A DNA stretch of 64,000 nucleotides. Origin: Pseudoscleropodium purum. Taxonomy: Eukaryota; Streptophyta; Bryopsida; Hypnales; Brachytheciaceae. Positions 13,366 through 25,374 of the stretch are shown here, piece by piece. How positions within the stretch are numbered: the stretch's first letter is position 1; each line of letters starts with the position of its first letter. Under the pieces are notes generated by a model. The model was not told the origin of the DNA and made no database searches. It saw only the letters and a program-made list of their open reading frames with translations. The position numbers and the translations under genes are program-made. Location of the stretch: positions 10,230,001 to 10,294,000 of the forward strand of contig OZ017803.1 of NCBI GenBank assembly GCA_963969395.1, written 5' to 3'.

Positions 13366-14987
13366 TTAGTATATGACTAACAAGATAATCAACATGGGGC
13401 CCCCTAATTTGGAAAGCGGTTGATGGATTGGGATGCCTTCTTTGGGCACGACCAAGAATTGGTCAATGTCCTCACTACCATCGCTTGTTGGAAATTCTTT
13501 TTCACCATCAATGTTATCACTTTCATTGCTATAGTCTTCTACAAGAACATAATAGTGAATCAGGGACGACTCAGGGGCTTCTTCTGGTTCGGCTAAAATA
13601 CATTCCAATTGCTCTGCATATTTTTCATTTTCATTAGAAGCATAATTAGAATGTGGATCGCTATTGCTATCTAGTTTTGTTGAATATAGTGGAGATCTTG
13701 TATGGACAGATGTAGACTGATAACATGTGCTGTAGAGATTCGAGCTAGGTGATGGGTCAAAGGTGTGCATTGGAGTGTTTTCAGTTGCATCTAAATTGAT
13801 CGCTTCAGCCACGGACACTTCCTTATAATAGTGATTGGGTTCCATTTTTCCATCCATGGTATGCGGATTGAATGGGAAAATGCCTATTGTACAGAAGCCA
13901 CTTTTGATGTCAATTTAGAGAGTCCCTTTGCAAGTGCCTTCGACACCGAAGATGCCAATACGTCTTTGGTTGCACCTCTTGATTTGTTTCTCAATGTCCA
14001 AACGTCTCTAAGTAAGCAGAATGCTTGCTTAAAGGGTTTGAAGTAAAAAACATTTAAAGGTTGCATCTCATGGGAAGTATGTGATGGAAAGGTTAGAAGA
14101 TCTAAATCCATGCTACAAGCCGTTTTGACAACATCTATAGTCACATGAGAACCATGACTATCAAGGATGAGAAGATGGCGATTAGTAAGAGAAATACCTA
14201 AACCACAAAGATTCACGTTTATCACAAAATGCCCTGTTCAAGCTTTAAATAGGTGCCCCATCATCCATGCCTTTGCTTGCATGCCCATAGATGCATTGGC
14301 TTCACAACTCTTAATGTAGTCTCGTTGAAAAATTTTACCTTGAAAAATGTAGAAACTTAGAATGCGGTAGCCTATGGCATTTACACAACACAACACTAAA
14401 AGTCATTCCCGCTCCTTGGGAATAATTGAATGCACACTTCGTACATCCATCTTTGCCAAAACCTGGCCCCCACCATTGTGCCCAGCTTGAGCTCCAGATT
14501 CATTACAATTCTAAATGTGAGATGCATCATAACCTTGCTCTAGTATAGTTTCCAAATTTTCATAAAAAGTTGCTACATGACTTGGGCATAATCCCTTGGC
14601 CCTTCCAGCATCTAAACCTTGGGACATGCGTAGAATAATTTCTAGATGTCATTTTCTAAACCAACGAAGCCATCCTTGCCTAGGAATTCCATCTTTGAAA
14701 GGTGTCATTTGCAGTTGCATGGCCTCTACCACTTTCACCTTCAACATTGTTAGATTGATTGGGTGTCCATATCTTGCCATGCCCATAATATATTTCACTA
14801 TTTTTTCTTCTTCTATTGATTTGAGAATCGGCTTTCTCCCTCTTTTGCAAGACAAAGTTAATCCCATGATATGGTTTCTCAAAGTATTGCGAGGAATATC
14901 GAAATCTAAAGATGCAATTTTTATTAGGCACCCTCTTTCAATAGCAACTATAGCTACTTTCAATTGATCATTTGACCAATTCCCTAT
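13366..14987 (-). pseudogene. Pogo-like transposase with CENP-B-type helix-turn-helix and DDE domain, broken
   Basis: Reading on the minus strand from about 14987, an N-terminal DNA-binding part has WSNDQLKVAIVAIERG, then IPRNTLRNHIMG, then RYGHPINLTML and GWLRWFRK. This order is typical of HTH_psq plus Tc5/CENP-B helix-turn-helix domains. The DDE part follows: NESGAQAGHNGG, SIIPKERE, SFYIFQGKIFQRDYI, then HLLILDSHGSHVT and FPSHTSHEMQPLN with FKPFKQAF. Four in-frame stops interrupt it: TGA at 14649-14651, TAG at 14511-14513, TGA at 14403-14405 and TGA at 14238-14240. No frameshift occurs until about 13884, where the frame slips and resumes as GIFPFNPHTMDGKMEP, then an acidic Ser-rich tail to 13366. 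By comparison with the family, three stops replace Trp and one replaces Arg. Confidence 0.88.
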
Positions 14988-15244
14988 TCATAATACCTTA
15001 GGGCCTCTCCTTCTACGTGAGTTAAAGATTGAAGCTTCCAAAGAAGCTAGGAATGTTTTCCATACAAAGGCATTCTGTTACCTGCCTTCTTCAGATTGTC
15101 CAACATCCTTGGAAGTGAAAATGGGAACAAAGGGCAACCGATCTAAAATAGCACGCATAGAGCCAACCAAACCTCCACTTGAACCTGCATTTATAGCCTC
15201 GGAGTTTGGTGAGGCTTCCCAAGCACCATTGGTTGATATTGAAC

Positions 15245-15886
15245 TTAATTACTCCAATTGTTGGGTACTCTCCAACATTTTGCAGCGTCTATTGGGTCCT
15301 CCAGCCTAGAATCCTCTTCCAATGCAAGGGCTCCGCTCAGGTTGGTATTGTAATTGTCCGATGCTTTGTCTTCGTGGTCATCCTAGGCCTCGTGGTGCTT
15401 GTAGTGCATCATTGATGAAAGCATCTTCTCAGCCTACATTTCCTCTACCTCCGCCACTCCCACATCTAGAACCGTTTGGAAGTTGTTGTCATAGCTCTTC
15501 ATGCCATCTCTATGCAGGAGTGAAGTTGATGTTGGACCAACTTCGTCCACTGTCGTGGTCTTTAGCTTAGGGCAACGCCACATGTGGAAGCTCGGGTTGT
15601 AATCGGTTTTGATCCCATGAGCCATGGTGTACATGAGTATATCTTGGGGATTCCAATTGTTGTAGCGGATGCTCTCTTCAAACATCTATCCATGTCTCTT
15701 CATTCCCTATAAAGTCATCATTACTTTATCAAATCTTTTTCCTTCCTTTTGGATGCTTTGACTCCAGCCATAATTCGTGCTTGGGCTTTCTTCTTGCATT
15801 CTCCTAGTCTCATGTCGAATCTAGTTGGCAATGGTACTACGCAAGTTTCGTTGATCAAGTCCATGTTGGTCTTTGCTTGCGGACAT
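15245..15886 (-). pseudogene. Second decayed reading frame of the pogo-like element, function unknown
   Basis: From the ATG at 15886 one frame can be followed for 214 codons to a TAA at 15245 with no frameshift, but it contains five in-frame TAG codons. The longest uninterrupted piece is 15434-15685 (SIRYNNWNPQDILMYTMAHG, then a Thr-rich and acidic part). It lies on the transposase strand, about 260 bp upstream of it. I do not recognise the protein. It could be an accessory gene of the element or captured host sequence. One conserved frame with only TAG stops suggests former coding sequence. Confidence 0.5.
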
Positions 15887-17054
15887 GTGAATCACAACTT
15901 TAATCCAAATAAGTAAACCCTGAAATCAATTTAATCCAAAGAAGTTGAATTTTGATGTTATAAACTAAGTAAACTTTGAACTCATAGTAGTATGAATGTT
16001 GAGTAGTTTACAAAAAATCAATAGCTAAAGAAGTTCATAGAAAATGCAAATCGGAATTTCATTCCAAAGCAAATACTCATATATTAACATGCAAATAACT
16101 TCCTATATAATCTATCAGAATCCAGATGGTGGAAAATGAATGTCAAAGTTACTTACAATGCAAATTGAATGCCCTGTCAATTGAAAATGAGATAGAAAAA
16201 ATTTAGCATCAAAATCCCTACCAATGCAAATCCAACATTGTTGAATCAGTAATGAGATCTCAAAAAAATAACAATGAAATCACTTGCAATAGAAATCAAA
16301 TAGCCATTAATTCATGTTCAAATCAATGCCAATGAGAATCAAACATTCTATAATTGGTTGCAGAAAACGAATGTGCAAATCACTTACAATGCAAATAATA
16401 TGTATATACTAAATTGAAAATCAATAGCTATAACGATCATGCAAGACCCATGTCACACATATTGCAGCCCAGAATGACTTCAAATGAAATTCATGTGGAA
16501 ATGAAGAGACCACAAGTTGCAATCAAAGTATACATTGACAACAATTCTCTAGAACTAGAAATTCACCTCTGGTGATTTTGAAGTGAAGCCACACGAGGAA
16601 CTACGAAGGTAAGTTGAAAATGATAATGACTGCAAACTCCACTCCTTCTTGTACCCATTTCAGACGTTACCATCATTGTTCTAAGCTTGGCAAAATAACA
16701 TAATTGGATTGTAAAAGTCAGCAAAGCTGCCAAAATACAAATTTAGTGTGTGCCATTAAATTGCTACCATTCAAGATAGACTACCATCCCAAAACAGATT
16801 CCATCGATTGCTAATGTGGAGTAAAGTTGCCATATTGTGATAGCTTGACTCATGGAATGTGGTCATCGCATTGCGCCTTCTCATGCAGCTGGAGATTATG
16901 TTCTTGTCGTGTTCTCTATTTTAGAACCACCCTTGTCACTGAGACAGGTTTACGTAACTACGGTTGTCCACTTTCCTTTTCCTTGCGCCTTACTTTAGGA
17001 TATATTTTAGGTGTCACAAAACAACTTGTGTTTCATTAAGGTGTTCCTACCTTA

Positions 17055-18256
17055 AGTCAATGCCCAAGGAAGACAAGATTTTGCAAAAAAAGCATCAGCA
17101 AAGAGGTACTTTTTTCATGAAATCCCCAACAAGAAGCGGCATTGCCTAGCCTAAACTGTAGGGGAATCTTCTATTAGAATGAACAAAAAGTGATTGGATG
17201 AAAAATGAATAAGGCCCAATTACACAAGTGAAATTGCATAATTGAACAAAAAATCCTAACTATGGCACAAAATCTGCTTAGAAAATGAACAAAACATTTT
17301 CCACCAATTTTTTTACATATGAGGAAGAACTATAGAAGGCAATTATTGGCATTGAGTGACCTACAAAATACACATAAGAAAAGAATTAAGTAAAAAAGAA
17401 AACTTCTAGACATACAAACACATTGTTTTATATTACTATTAATTGCTTTGAAGTACATATTGTAGATGATGAAAAGTGTGCTTTTTTAAAGCTATATAAA
17501 TGCTCTATTCAAAGAGTTTCTTATTCGTCCCAAATAATGCTTGGATCTTTAAATAAACCTTTTTATATGAAATCAATTTGATGAATTCACATAAGTGACA
17601 TAATTGTACAAAGATACAAAGAAAAATGTGCAAATTCATTATACAAAAAGATTCAATTGGTGGTAAAGGTTTAAGAAGTTTGATGCTCATAGTGTTTGAT
17701 TGTGCATCATTTAATTGAACGGAAACAAAAAATTCATTGTACGAAAGAGATATGGACATTGTGCTACAAAGAATGAATTAATCTTGAAAGGGCAAGGCAT
17801 ATGACAATAGCAATGAATCAAAAATTGTCATACACTAGTCAAATTTCCTTCATATGAATATATTTATACATAACATCTAGTACATTAAATGTCACTTTCT
17901 TTGATTCTAGGGTCAAAATTCCTACAAAACATGCATCCAATATATAAGTACCCTACTATATGTAACATAGAAAATGGTTTCCCTACTATACAAATACAAT
18001 AAAAGCATATTTATTGTAATACATACTCATTCCAATTTTATAATTGTTGATGAAATTCTCTTGCAATGTACACAACTTGGCCCCTCATTGTAGTTCCAAA
18101 TTACATAAGATTTGAGGGCTCTACAAGACTATGGGTTCTTTAGTCTTGAGAATGTTGGCAATGCTCTCAATAAGGCAATCTAATGTGTTTGAGAGAGTGC
18201 CACATCATTTCTCAAAAAAAAATTCAACTTTCTTTTGCATTTCAAAATTATTATTA

Positions 18257-18296
<40 letters not shown>

Positions 18297-19570
18297 TTTG
18301 ACAGACAATTGTTCCTTTGTTGTGGGGGGAACATCGAAGGGAACAAGCCTAAAACGGGCTTCTGTTACCCTCAAATCTCCTTTAATGTATGATACAAACT
18401 TTAATACATATTTTCCCTAGTATCACTTCTACTAATCATAGGCCACTATCTTAATTTCAATCAAGAAAGCTTGTGCACATAAGATATAACATGAGTCATA
18501 GATATACATTTAAAAAATTTCACAAAGATATATCCCATTACAAAATAGATATGGTACGTATATAGATTCAACAAATGTCTCAGATCGACATGAATTAGAA
18601 AGGTTCTCAAACAAATTGGGAATGTCTAGATCCATATCTATCCTAAATAAATTGTTTTTTTCATCTCAACAACTAAAAAGCATCAATCTAAATATGACAT
18701 TACAAGGTCAATATAGAGAACTTCTTAGCTACCAAAGATTGAAAAAATTTGGTTGGATCCATTGACCATTGTAGTCCTCTAAAATGAAGCCCATGATGTC
18801 ACTTTGCCAACAACCTTGATGTTATTGCCATGAATGAGGTGACCTACTAGCTTTAGGGCATGTCAAAATCCACCCTCCACCATTACCTCTAGTATATCAT
18901 TAAAATGCAGTTTTCCATAATATTTTCAATATTTAGAACAACATTGTTTGCATTTGTAGCATAGGCTTCGATCTATAGTCAAGACAATAATTCATTGAAA
19001 GACAAGAACAATAGGAGTACAAATATCACTTCTACATTTGGGTTGAGGACCAAAGGAAGGAATCAAATTAGTGGCTTCTATTGAAGCCATCTACTTAGAA
19101 AATAGACCATGATTGATTTGCTACAAATTATAATCCTTGGAAAAATCCATCAACTTAGACACGCAAAAATCCAAAAAAACACAATCTTTTTCTAGTGTTT
19201 CAAAAAGAGTGTGTTAGTAACTAGCATACTTATCCTTCTTTCAACTTTGGGTGCTAAAAAGTCACGACCTCAGAAAACTTGAAACAAAAACTTAAATAAG
19301 AAACCAAACTAAAAAAAGGTTCTCATCATCAAACTTGCTTGCAAACATAAAAAATGAAAGATAGGTTGATGTAGAGATGGATGTGATGATAATAGAAATG
19401 ATTTAGAGTTGTTTTTCCTCTTCCCAAAGTTTCATTTTCTTTCTATAAAGTTTCTTTCTTACTTGGTGAAGTTTCTTTCTTTGCACCAAAGTTGGTTTTC
19501 CTTGTGCCAAAGTTGCTCAATATGTTGAATCACTTTGATCTATTATTCTACTCTTTCACTCTTTTGTTCC
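17055..19570. other. AT-rich spacer DNA
   Basis: Between the pogo-like and CACTA elements I see no coding sequence. A long ATT microsatellite at 18247-18299 is the only clear structure. Confidence 0.6.
18247..18299. repeat. (ATT)n microsatellite
   Basis: About 16 near-perfect ATT units are interrupted once early by an extra T pair. It reads as poly-Asn, poly-Ile or poly-Leu in short frames, which are artefacts. Confidence 0.97.
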
Positions 19571-19573
19571 ACT

Positions 19574-21365
19574 CACTATAAGAAAAAAGACTTTCTTGTG
19601 ATGTCAAAAAAATATGTCAAGGCGTTGCTTGCAACACAAAATTTATTAGCACAAATGTCACTTAACATTTATTATAATTGACATGCAAAAAACATGTTGA
19701 AATTTTACGAGACATGACAAAAATGAACTAGTTTTCTTCTAATATCACATATGATGCAATCTATAGAATTGCTTCAAATGTGACACATCACCTCCATGTT
19801 AAATTTAACAAAAATTAAAGACAACTTACCATTTACCATCAAGAGAATTTTTGATGGTCAAATGAAGGAATTGTTTCAATAAAGGTGAGTGAAAATGAAG
19901 GGTGGAGAGGATGTATTTATATTGAAATCTATTGTTTGTTCATGGTGAAATAAAAGATATGGGATAATTTGAACATGGAAGCTTGATTGCTAAATATATA
20001 GATGTTGTTTTAGTCAAAACAATTGACATTGTTTGAGACATCTAGACGTTTTAAATTTTTTATATTGAACATAATTTTTGCTTTATATATCCCATATAGA
20101 TTGTCAATCTTCTGACAGCCTCATTCAACCTTTTAGTGCCTAGTCAACTAGTTTTTGGTTGATTTTGGGGCTTTTTATTTGCTACTATTCACAAAACATT
20201 TGATTTCAAAAAACCTAGGGAACAACAAAATTAGAGTATCTTCATACTCTCTAAACGAAACCAATTTCAAGAGAGTCCATGCAAAATTGCATCAACTATG
20301 CTTATCCAAACTTAAAGGTTCTGAGCCTTTACAAGTGAAATATCATAAAGAAATACATATTTAATGTAAGGGATGACTACTTATATGTGTGAAAGAACTA
20401 ACTGGAAGGTTTTTGATTGATTTTTGGAGCTTATACTAAAATTTATGCCCAATTGTGGTAGATCATATGTAGTACCAATGTTAAAGGTTGTTTACAACAT
20501 ATCAATCTTTGAAGATTATTTACAAGCATGTGCACCGTTGGATCACTTTTATTTTTTGTTTGGTTCAAGTATTTGCCCTATAGAACCTATTGATAGGATC
20601 CGGTCTAGGATTTCATCCTTAGAAGGGCCACAAAATTTTATTAAAAAATTGGGCTCACCCCCCAAATCGACCATAGTTATTAAAGGATTAAATAAAGAGC
20701 TTCATTTTTCATCCATGGTGCACATCCATTCATTTCCCCTTTTTTGCAAAATATGCCAAGTGGCTATCCTTCTAAAATTTTCACATTTGATCAACATTTT
20801 ACCATAGACTATAGTAATTTTTATTAATTTATCCATAGTCAAAGTGGCTTTACTTATTGATGTGTCAGTCTATATTTTTTTACACAATCCAAAAAACCTT
20901 AGTATGTCTTTAGTCATGTCAAATAAAACGTCAATGTCAATGATAGCATCAACATTGGAAGATTTTGGGGAGGTCAGGAAGGCCTTTTCAAGTTGGTACT
21001 TCCCCTAGTCCCCCCCCCTATTCTAGTGAATGGTTGTTTCCAAAAATAAAATTAAAAAAAATTCATTCTTGAAATGAAGAAAAAAGTAGAAAAAAATTCT
21101 TTTTTCAAACGTGGCAATCATTGTGCCACATTAGTAAATTGTTGCAAGGCGGTTCTTGGAGCGTGGAAATTGTTGGGAACTCATAGCCCTCCAAAGCGCT
21201 GAAAACTCCTCTAATGCTTGTTTTTTTTAGTAACGTGCAAACATTCTCTGCAACATAAGTAGAAATCTACCTTTTCGGACCATCTACCCTATGACATCTT
21301 CATGTTTTGTTGAACATCACATATTAATGGTAAAACATATCCAAAAACATGAGTTTCTTATAGTG
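19574..21365. mobile_element. Non-autonomous CACTA (En/Spm-type) element, 1.79 kb
   Basis: The left end is CACTATAAGAAA at 19574 and the right end is its exact reverse complement TTTCTTATAGTG ending at 21365. Both sides are flanked by the same 3-bp sequence ACT (19571-19573 and 21366-21368), the target-duplication length of CACTA elements. Short words near the ends recur (TGACATG, AACATGTTGAA, GTGACACATC), as in CACTA subterminal repeats. Two short open frames inside (20155-20364 and 20424-20807) resemble no transposase I know, so it should depend on an autonomous partner. Confidence 0.87.
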
Positions 21366-21368
21366 ACT

Positions 21369-22009
21369 TCTTGTATCTACTCGTTCAAATTTCTATCAAT
21401 GTCACCTATTTTCCTCCATGACCCAATTTGATAGGCAATCAATGATGTGACAATGAAAAAAATGTGCACATGAGCCACTATGTGCAATAAAACATGTTCA
21501 CAAGCAACACTCACATAGTGCCTACAAGATTCATAAAACAAACTAGATTATGAAGAAATGAAAAAAGTACCTTCAGAATCAAGAAAGCTCCAAAAACACA
21601 AAAGAAGAGAAAAAAAAAGCTAGGTAGGTACTTGGGTAGTCACTAGCCCTTTAGCTTTCCAAAATCCTAATCAACCATTTATTGTCTAATGTAGGTATTT
21701 AATCTAGGCTCATAATAGCCGAGAGCACTAATGGACAAGTATTCTATTATAGTCAAGGATTCCCCTAAGTAATGGTATTTCAAAGTTGCAAACTTACAAA
21801 ATCATTTTTCTATGGAAATTATAATCAAGATGTTCACACGGTTATTGTTCATGAAATTCATATATTTTTTGGACAATGCTAGAAGTGTGTCATAAACATA
21901 TACATACAATTGTGAATGGTCCTAAACTATAAAGGACATTGGCATACGGTTTACTTTTAAGGTAACTACATCTAAATGTCTATAAATAAGCAATTCAATA
22001 GGGTTCCCA
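21369..22009. other. AT-rich spacer DNA
   Basis: I see nothing coding or structured between the CACTA element and the CT microsatellite. Confidence 0.5.
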
Positions 22010-22077
22010 GTCTCTCTGTCTGTTTCTCTATCTGTCTCTGTTTCTCTCTCTCTTTCTGTCTCTCTCTCTCTCTCTTT
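22010..22077. repeat. CT-rich microsatellite
   Basis: An imperfect CT/TCTG tract of about 68 bp ends in an uninterrupted (CT)n run directly before the change to higher-GC, gene-like sequence. Such tracts are common in plant 5' leaders. Confidence 0.9.
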
Positions 22078-22267
22078 GCAAGGACTTGTGGGTAGTCAAA
22101 ATGAGATTCTTGCATGGAATTCAAATACTATTACTACATCGATGTGTGAAATGGTAAAGAAGTTCAAATCTCGGATACAGACTCACCAGACACGAGAACC
22201 TATGTTTGCTATCAAATTCACTCACTTCTGTATGCGCTACCCAGAAGTAAAAGACTCAGGATGAAGG

Positions 22268-22490
22268 ATGTTGGAACTGGTGCTGCTGGTTTGAATAGCA
22301 CAGAAACTGGAAGCACAGAAATCAATTGTTGACAAAAACAGAAGGCTCATGCAAGCTAAGCTCAATGAGCAAGTGGCCGAAGCCGAGTCGATATAAGCGA
22401 TTCTTAATGGAAATGAAGCACATGTAAAACTCGAAGAACTCAAACAGAAGCTCTCCAACCTTCAACAATCTGGAATCAAGCTCCAAGAAG
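22268..22490 (+). pseudogene. Decayed exon encoding a coiled coil
   Basis: One plus-strand frame encodes a charged heptad-like helix (KLEAQKSIVDKNRRLMQ, then LNEQVAEAESI, then VKLEELKQKLSNLQQSG). It ends at a plausible donor (GAAG|GTAGGA at 22491). Two in-frame stops, TGA at 22292-22294 and TAA at 22394-22396, break it. The protein is not recognised. It looks like a relic of a cytoskeletal or structural coiled-coil gene, but that is only its general character. Confidence 0.45.
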
Positions 22491-22742
22491 GTAGGATTCT
22501 CAACTAGTTGTGTTATCCACTCAACACTGAATAATGAATGAATTTCCTACACAAAAGTTGCCTCTTACAAAACTAAGCTTCATTCCCATAATCGGCTAGT
22601 ATGTAATTGATGATCTTATTACAGAATTTGGAGGGGCATACAAAATCGAGGACATTAAATCTCACAATTCCTATGAATCTCACAATCAATCTCACAATCA
22701 GTTTCACGATAAACCCTAAACCTTGAATCACAACAAACTCAC

Positions 22743-23372
22743 CTTCATAAAACGAACTGCCAGCAGAATGAGCCAATGCCGAAAAAACAGACTTAGCAAG
22801 AAATTCCGATACTGGTAAACTTCTTGCCACTCAAATTCTGTGCGACCGCATTGCTGAAGACAGACGACTAGTACACCTCCAGACCTTTAGCCCCGCACAA
22901 ATGCCAGGCACATAATCAGGGGGAAGCGCATGTACACCTGCATACGACAAGAAACGGTGGATCCACAAACCCTAAACCCTATTCTCAATCAGCACATCAA
23001 ACAGCTTCACCGTCTCGCCTCCGCATGTAGCCAGCAGCGACGTCCCCTATGCCATAGCTCAATCCACTGGACGAGAATAGAAACTCTCCTCGCGATTCGT
23101 CGCGACCTCCACAAAAACTGTCTCACACAAACCTCAACTCCTCCTCTCAACCCTACATTTGAGACTTCCCTCAATCCCGCACCGTATTCTAAGTTGTTTG
23201 TCTCGACGAGTTTCGCTATCAATGTCGCTCACTTCGGATAGCAATGCTGTACACAAAATCCGGCTAATCACTCACCAGGATCACAGCGAGAGCTTCTGTA
23301 ATGCACAATTTCGTCGATCTTGGCGTCAAGCTCTGGGTCATCAGCAAGCGGATGCTTGCAATAGAGCTTCAG
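22743..23372 (-). pseudogene. Gene fragment with two exon-like pieces, unrecognised
   Basis: On the minus strand, 23276-23372 is open for 32 codons (LKLYCKHPLADDPELDAK, then IDEIVHYRSSRCDP). It ends at a consensus donor GTGAGT and may have an acceptor at its start. A second piece, 22743-22853, lies between a CAG acceptor and another GTGAGT donor, and is open in one frame only. No start codon, upstream exons or downstream continuation are evident, and I do not recognise the family. GC content and codon use here are gene-like against the AT-rich surroundings. It could also be a short real gene whose other exons I missed. Confidence 0.35.
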
Positions 23373-23385
23373 CTTAATTAACTTT

Positions 23386-25374
23386 TTAAAAATAAAATTA
23401 ATAAAACCAAAGATAGTACTTAAGTAAGACAAAGTTTGAGAGACAAATATGCAAACTATAACTCCAAAGTAAGAATTATAGCTTGAACTTTAGTGGAACA
23501 AGGTGACAAGTGGTAGATAATTGTATGTTTAATTAGAAGGTTGGGTTGATGGAAAAGAGATCAAGCTTGAAAGTCCACCTTTCAAGGAAGGTAGAGAGAA
23601 AGGAGAACCTAATCTTGAAATCTAGTTGGGGGCTCTCAATTCCTCCATGCAAACCACTTGTTGTTGATCCCCAGGTTGGGATTAGGGTTGCATGCGAACA
23701 ACCCTTTATTGGCTCCAACTTTGGAGGGGGGCTCAAATGTCGTTTTTCATTTGATTTCAGATGGGAGGTCCATACATCACCCATTCAAGAGCTGAAACTA
23801 ATTTTTGGGAGATGAAACTTCTTCAAATATTTTTCAGTAATTTTTCCTTGAAATACAAGTAGAATTGACATGTAACCAAACTTGTTTCATTTTTTTGGAG
23901 CTCTGTGAAATTAGTTATTAAATTTTGAAGCTGAAGTGGCATAAGGCTCTAATAACATCCACCCCCTAAAATGTACATTATTTGTGCATGGTTGAAGTCT
24001 GAAAAAAGAAATATGTCATGCACTGTACATTTAAGGAGGTGGATGCTTTTAGAACCTCCTACCTTCAACTTTGTCCTCTCTAGAAATAGGACCCTATTCC
24101 TCAAGAGAAGGTTAGGTTTAGTTAGATCTGGAATGGATTCAATTAGATTTTATGAAAAGGAACACGCATTGTTGGGGGTTGTTTGAAGATGATGTGGATC
24201 ACTCAAAAAATAGCATCGAAATTCAATTTTAAACATGTTTTTGTTGAATTATTTGACCTCCATTTAGAAGACTATTGTATTTGAAGGACATAATGAAGTC
24301 ATTTTGTCAAAAGGTGTCATATGTCATCTTGTAATTGTTTGAAGATGATGTGGACTTTAAAAAATCTAAAGTAAAAAAATTCAATTTTGGCACTTCTTTA
24401 TTGTGTTTGAGCCTTATATAAAGTATTCAATATATGTGGTTGTATATTAAATGGGAGGTATATGTATATTCTATAAATTGATTTGAACAATTAAAAGGGA
24501 TTTAGTGGGTGCGTTTGACAATGTACAAGTCTAATTATAACTTTCAAAAGTGAAAATAAACTACATGAAAAAATCACAAAGCAAGAAAATGGCCTCACTT
24601 CAAGAAACATATATTTCCTAGGTGTTGCTCTAGTTATTGTGGTTCAACCACATACTTAGGGTCCAATTTTGAGGGTCCAATTTCTTTACAATCACTCACA
24701 ATTCTTAGTGGTCCTAAACCCAATTGAAATTTTAGATTATTAACACACATTGTAATTTTCATGAATTTCAAAGTATTAACTTTGAATATGCAAAATTGAC
24801 AGTCGATGGAAGGCATTGGTATACAAAAATGTTACACCTTCCATCATTAGAGAACTTACGATAGAAAAACAATAGTACATGAACCATCAAAATGCCACAA
24901 CTCCTAAAATTCAACAAGCACTTCAATTTGATGTTGACATAAGTTTCTTTGAATTACATTATGCTTTTCATTTTTCACCCAAAAATTGATAGTAAGTATA
25001 TTCAATTTCATCATTCAATGCTCATACTAGAATCTTGTGATCAAGGAGTTAAAAAGAACCCAAAAATATTCATTAGAGGTCAAACTACTGTACATGACCT
25101 CCCATTTCCACACAAAATTCCAAGGATGAACATTTGCACTTCTATTTTACATAAAAAATTCTCTATCATCCATCCAACACTAAGTGTGTGCAAACAATGG
25201 CATGTAGGGTTAATTGAATACCAATGTTGAGAACTAAAAATTATTATATGAATGACATTCACGAAAATTACAGGAATAGAAAATGGGCCTATTCATCCCA
25301 TGAATTTGATCATTTATGGCAGACTAATTTGGTGATAACCTAATCCTTCTACGATTCATACTTCATACCAAGTC
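23386..25374. other. AT-rich spacer DNA before the right CPN60A arm
   Basis: Short frames at 23533-23815 and 24949-25230 match nothing I know. No repeats or element ends are visible. Confidence 0.5.

Larger units (their letters stand above)
12201..17052 (-). mobile_element. Pogo-like (Tc1/mariner superfamily) transposon, 4.85 kb, with TA target duplication
   Basis: The left end reads AGGTAGGAACACCT at 12201 and the right end is its reverse complement at 17039-17052. Each is flanked by TA (12199-12200 and 17053-17054), the target duplication of Tc1/mariner elements. Similarity between the ends continues imperfectly for about 30 bp. Inside, on the minus strand, lie a decayed CENP-B/pogo-type transposase (13366-14987) and, upstream of it, a second decayed frame (15245-15886). 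The element sits in the spacer between the two CPN60A genes. With both genes interrupted it should be immobile on its own. The rest of its interior shows nothing coding. Confidence 0.85.

Noticed and set aside
18183..18420. Poly-Asn, poly-Ile and poly-Leu frames
   Set aside because: They are translations of the (ATT)n microsatellite.
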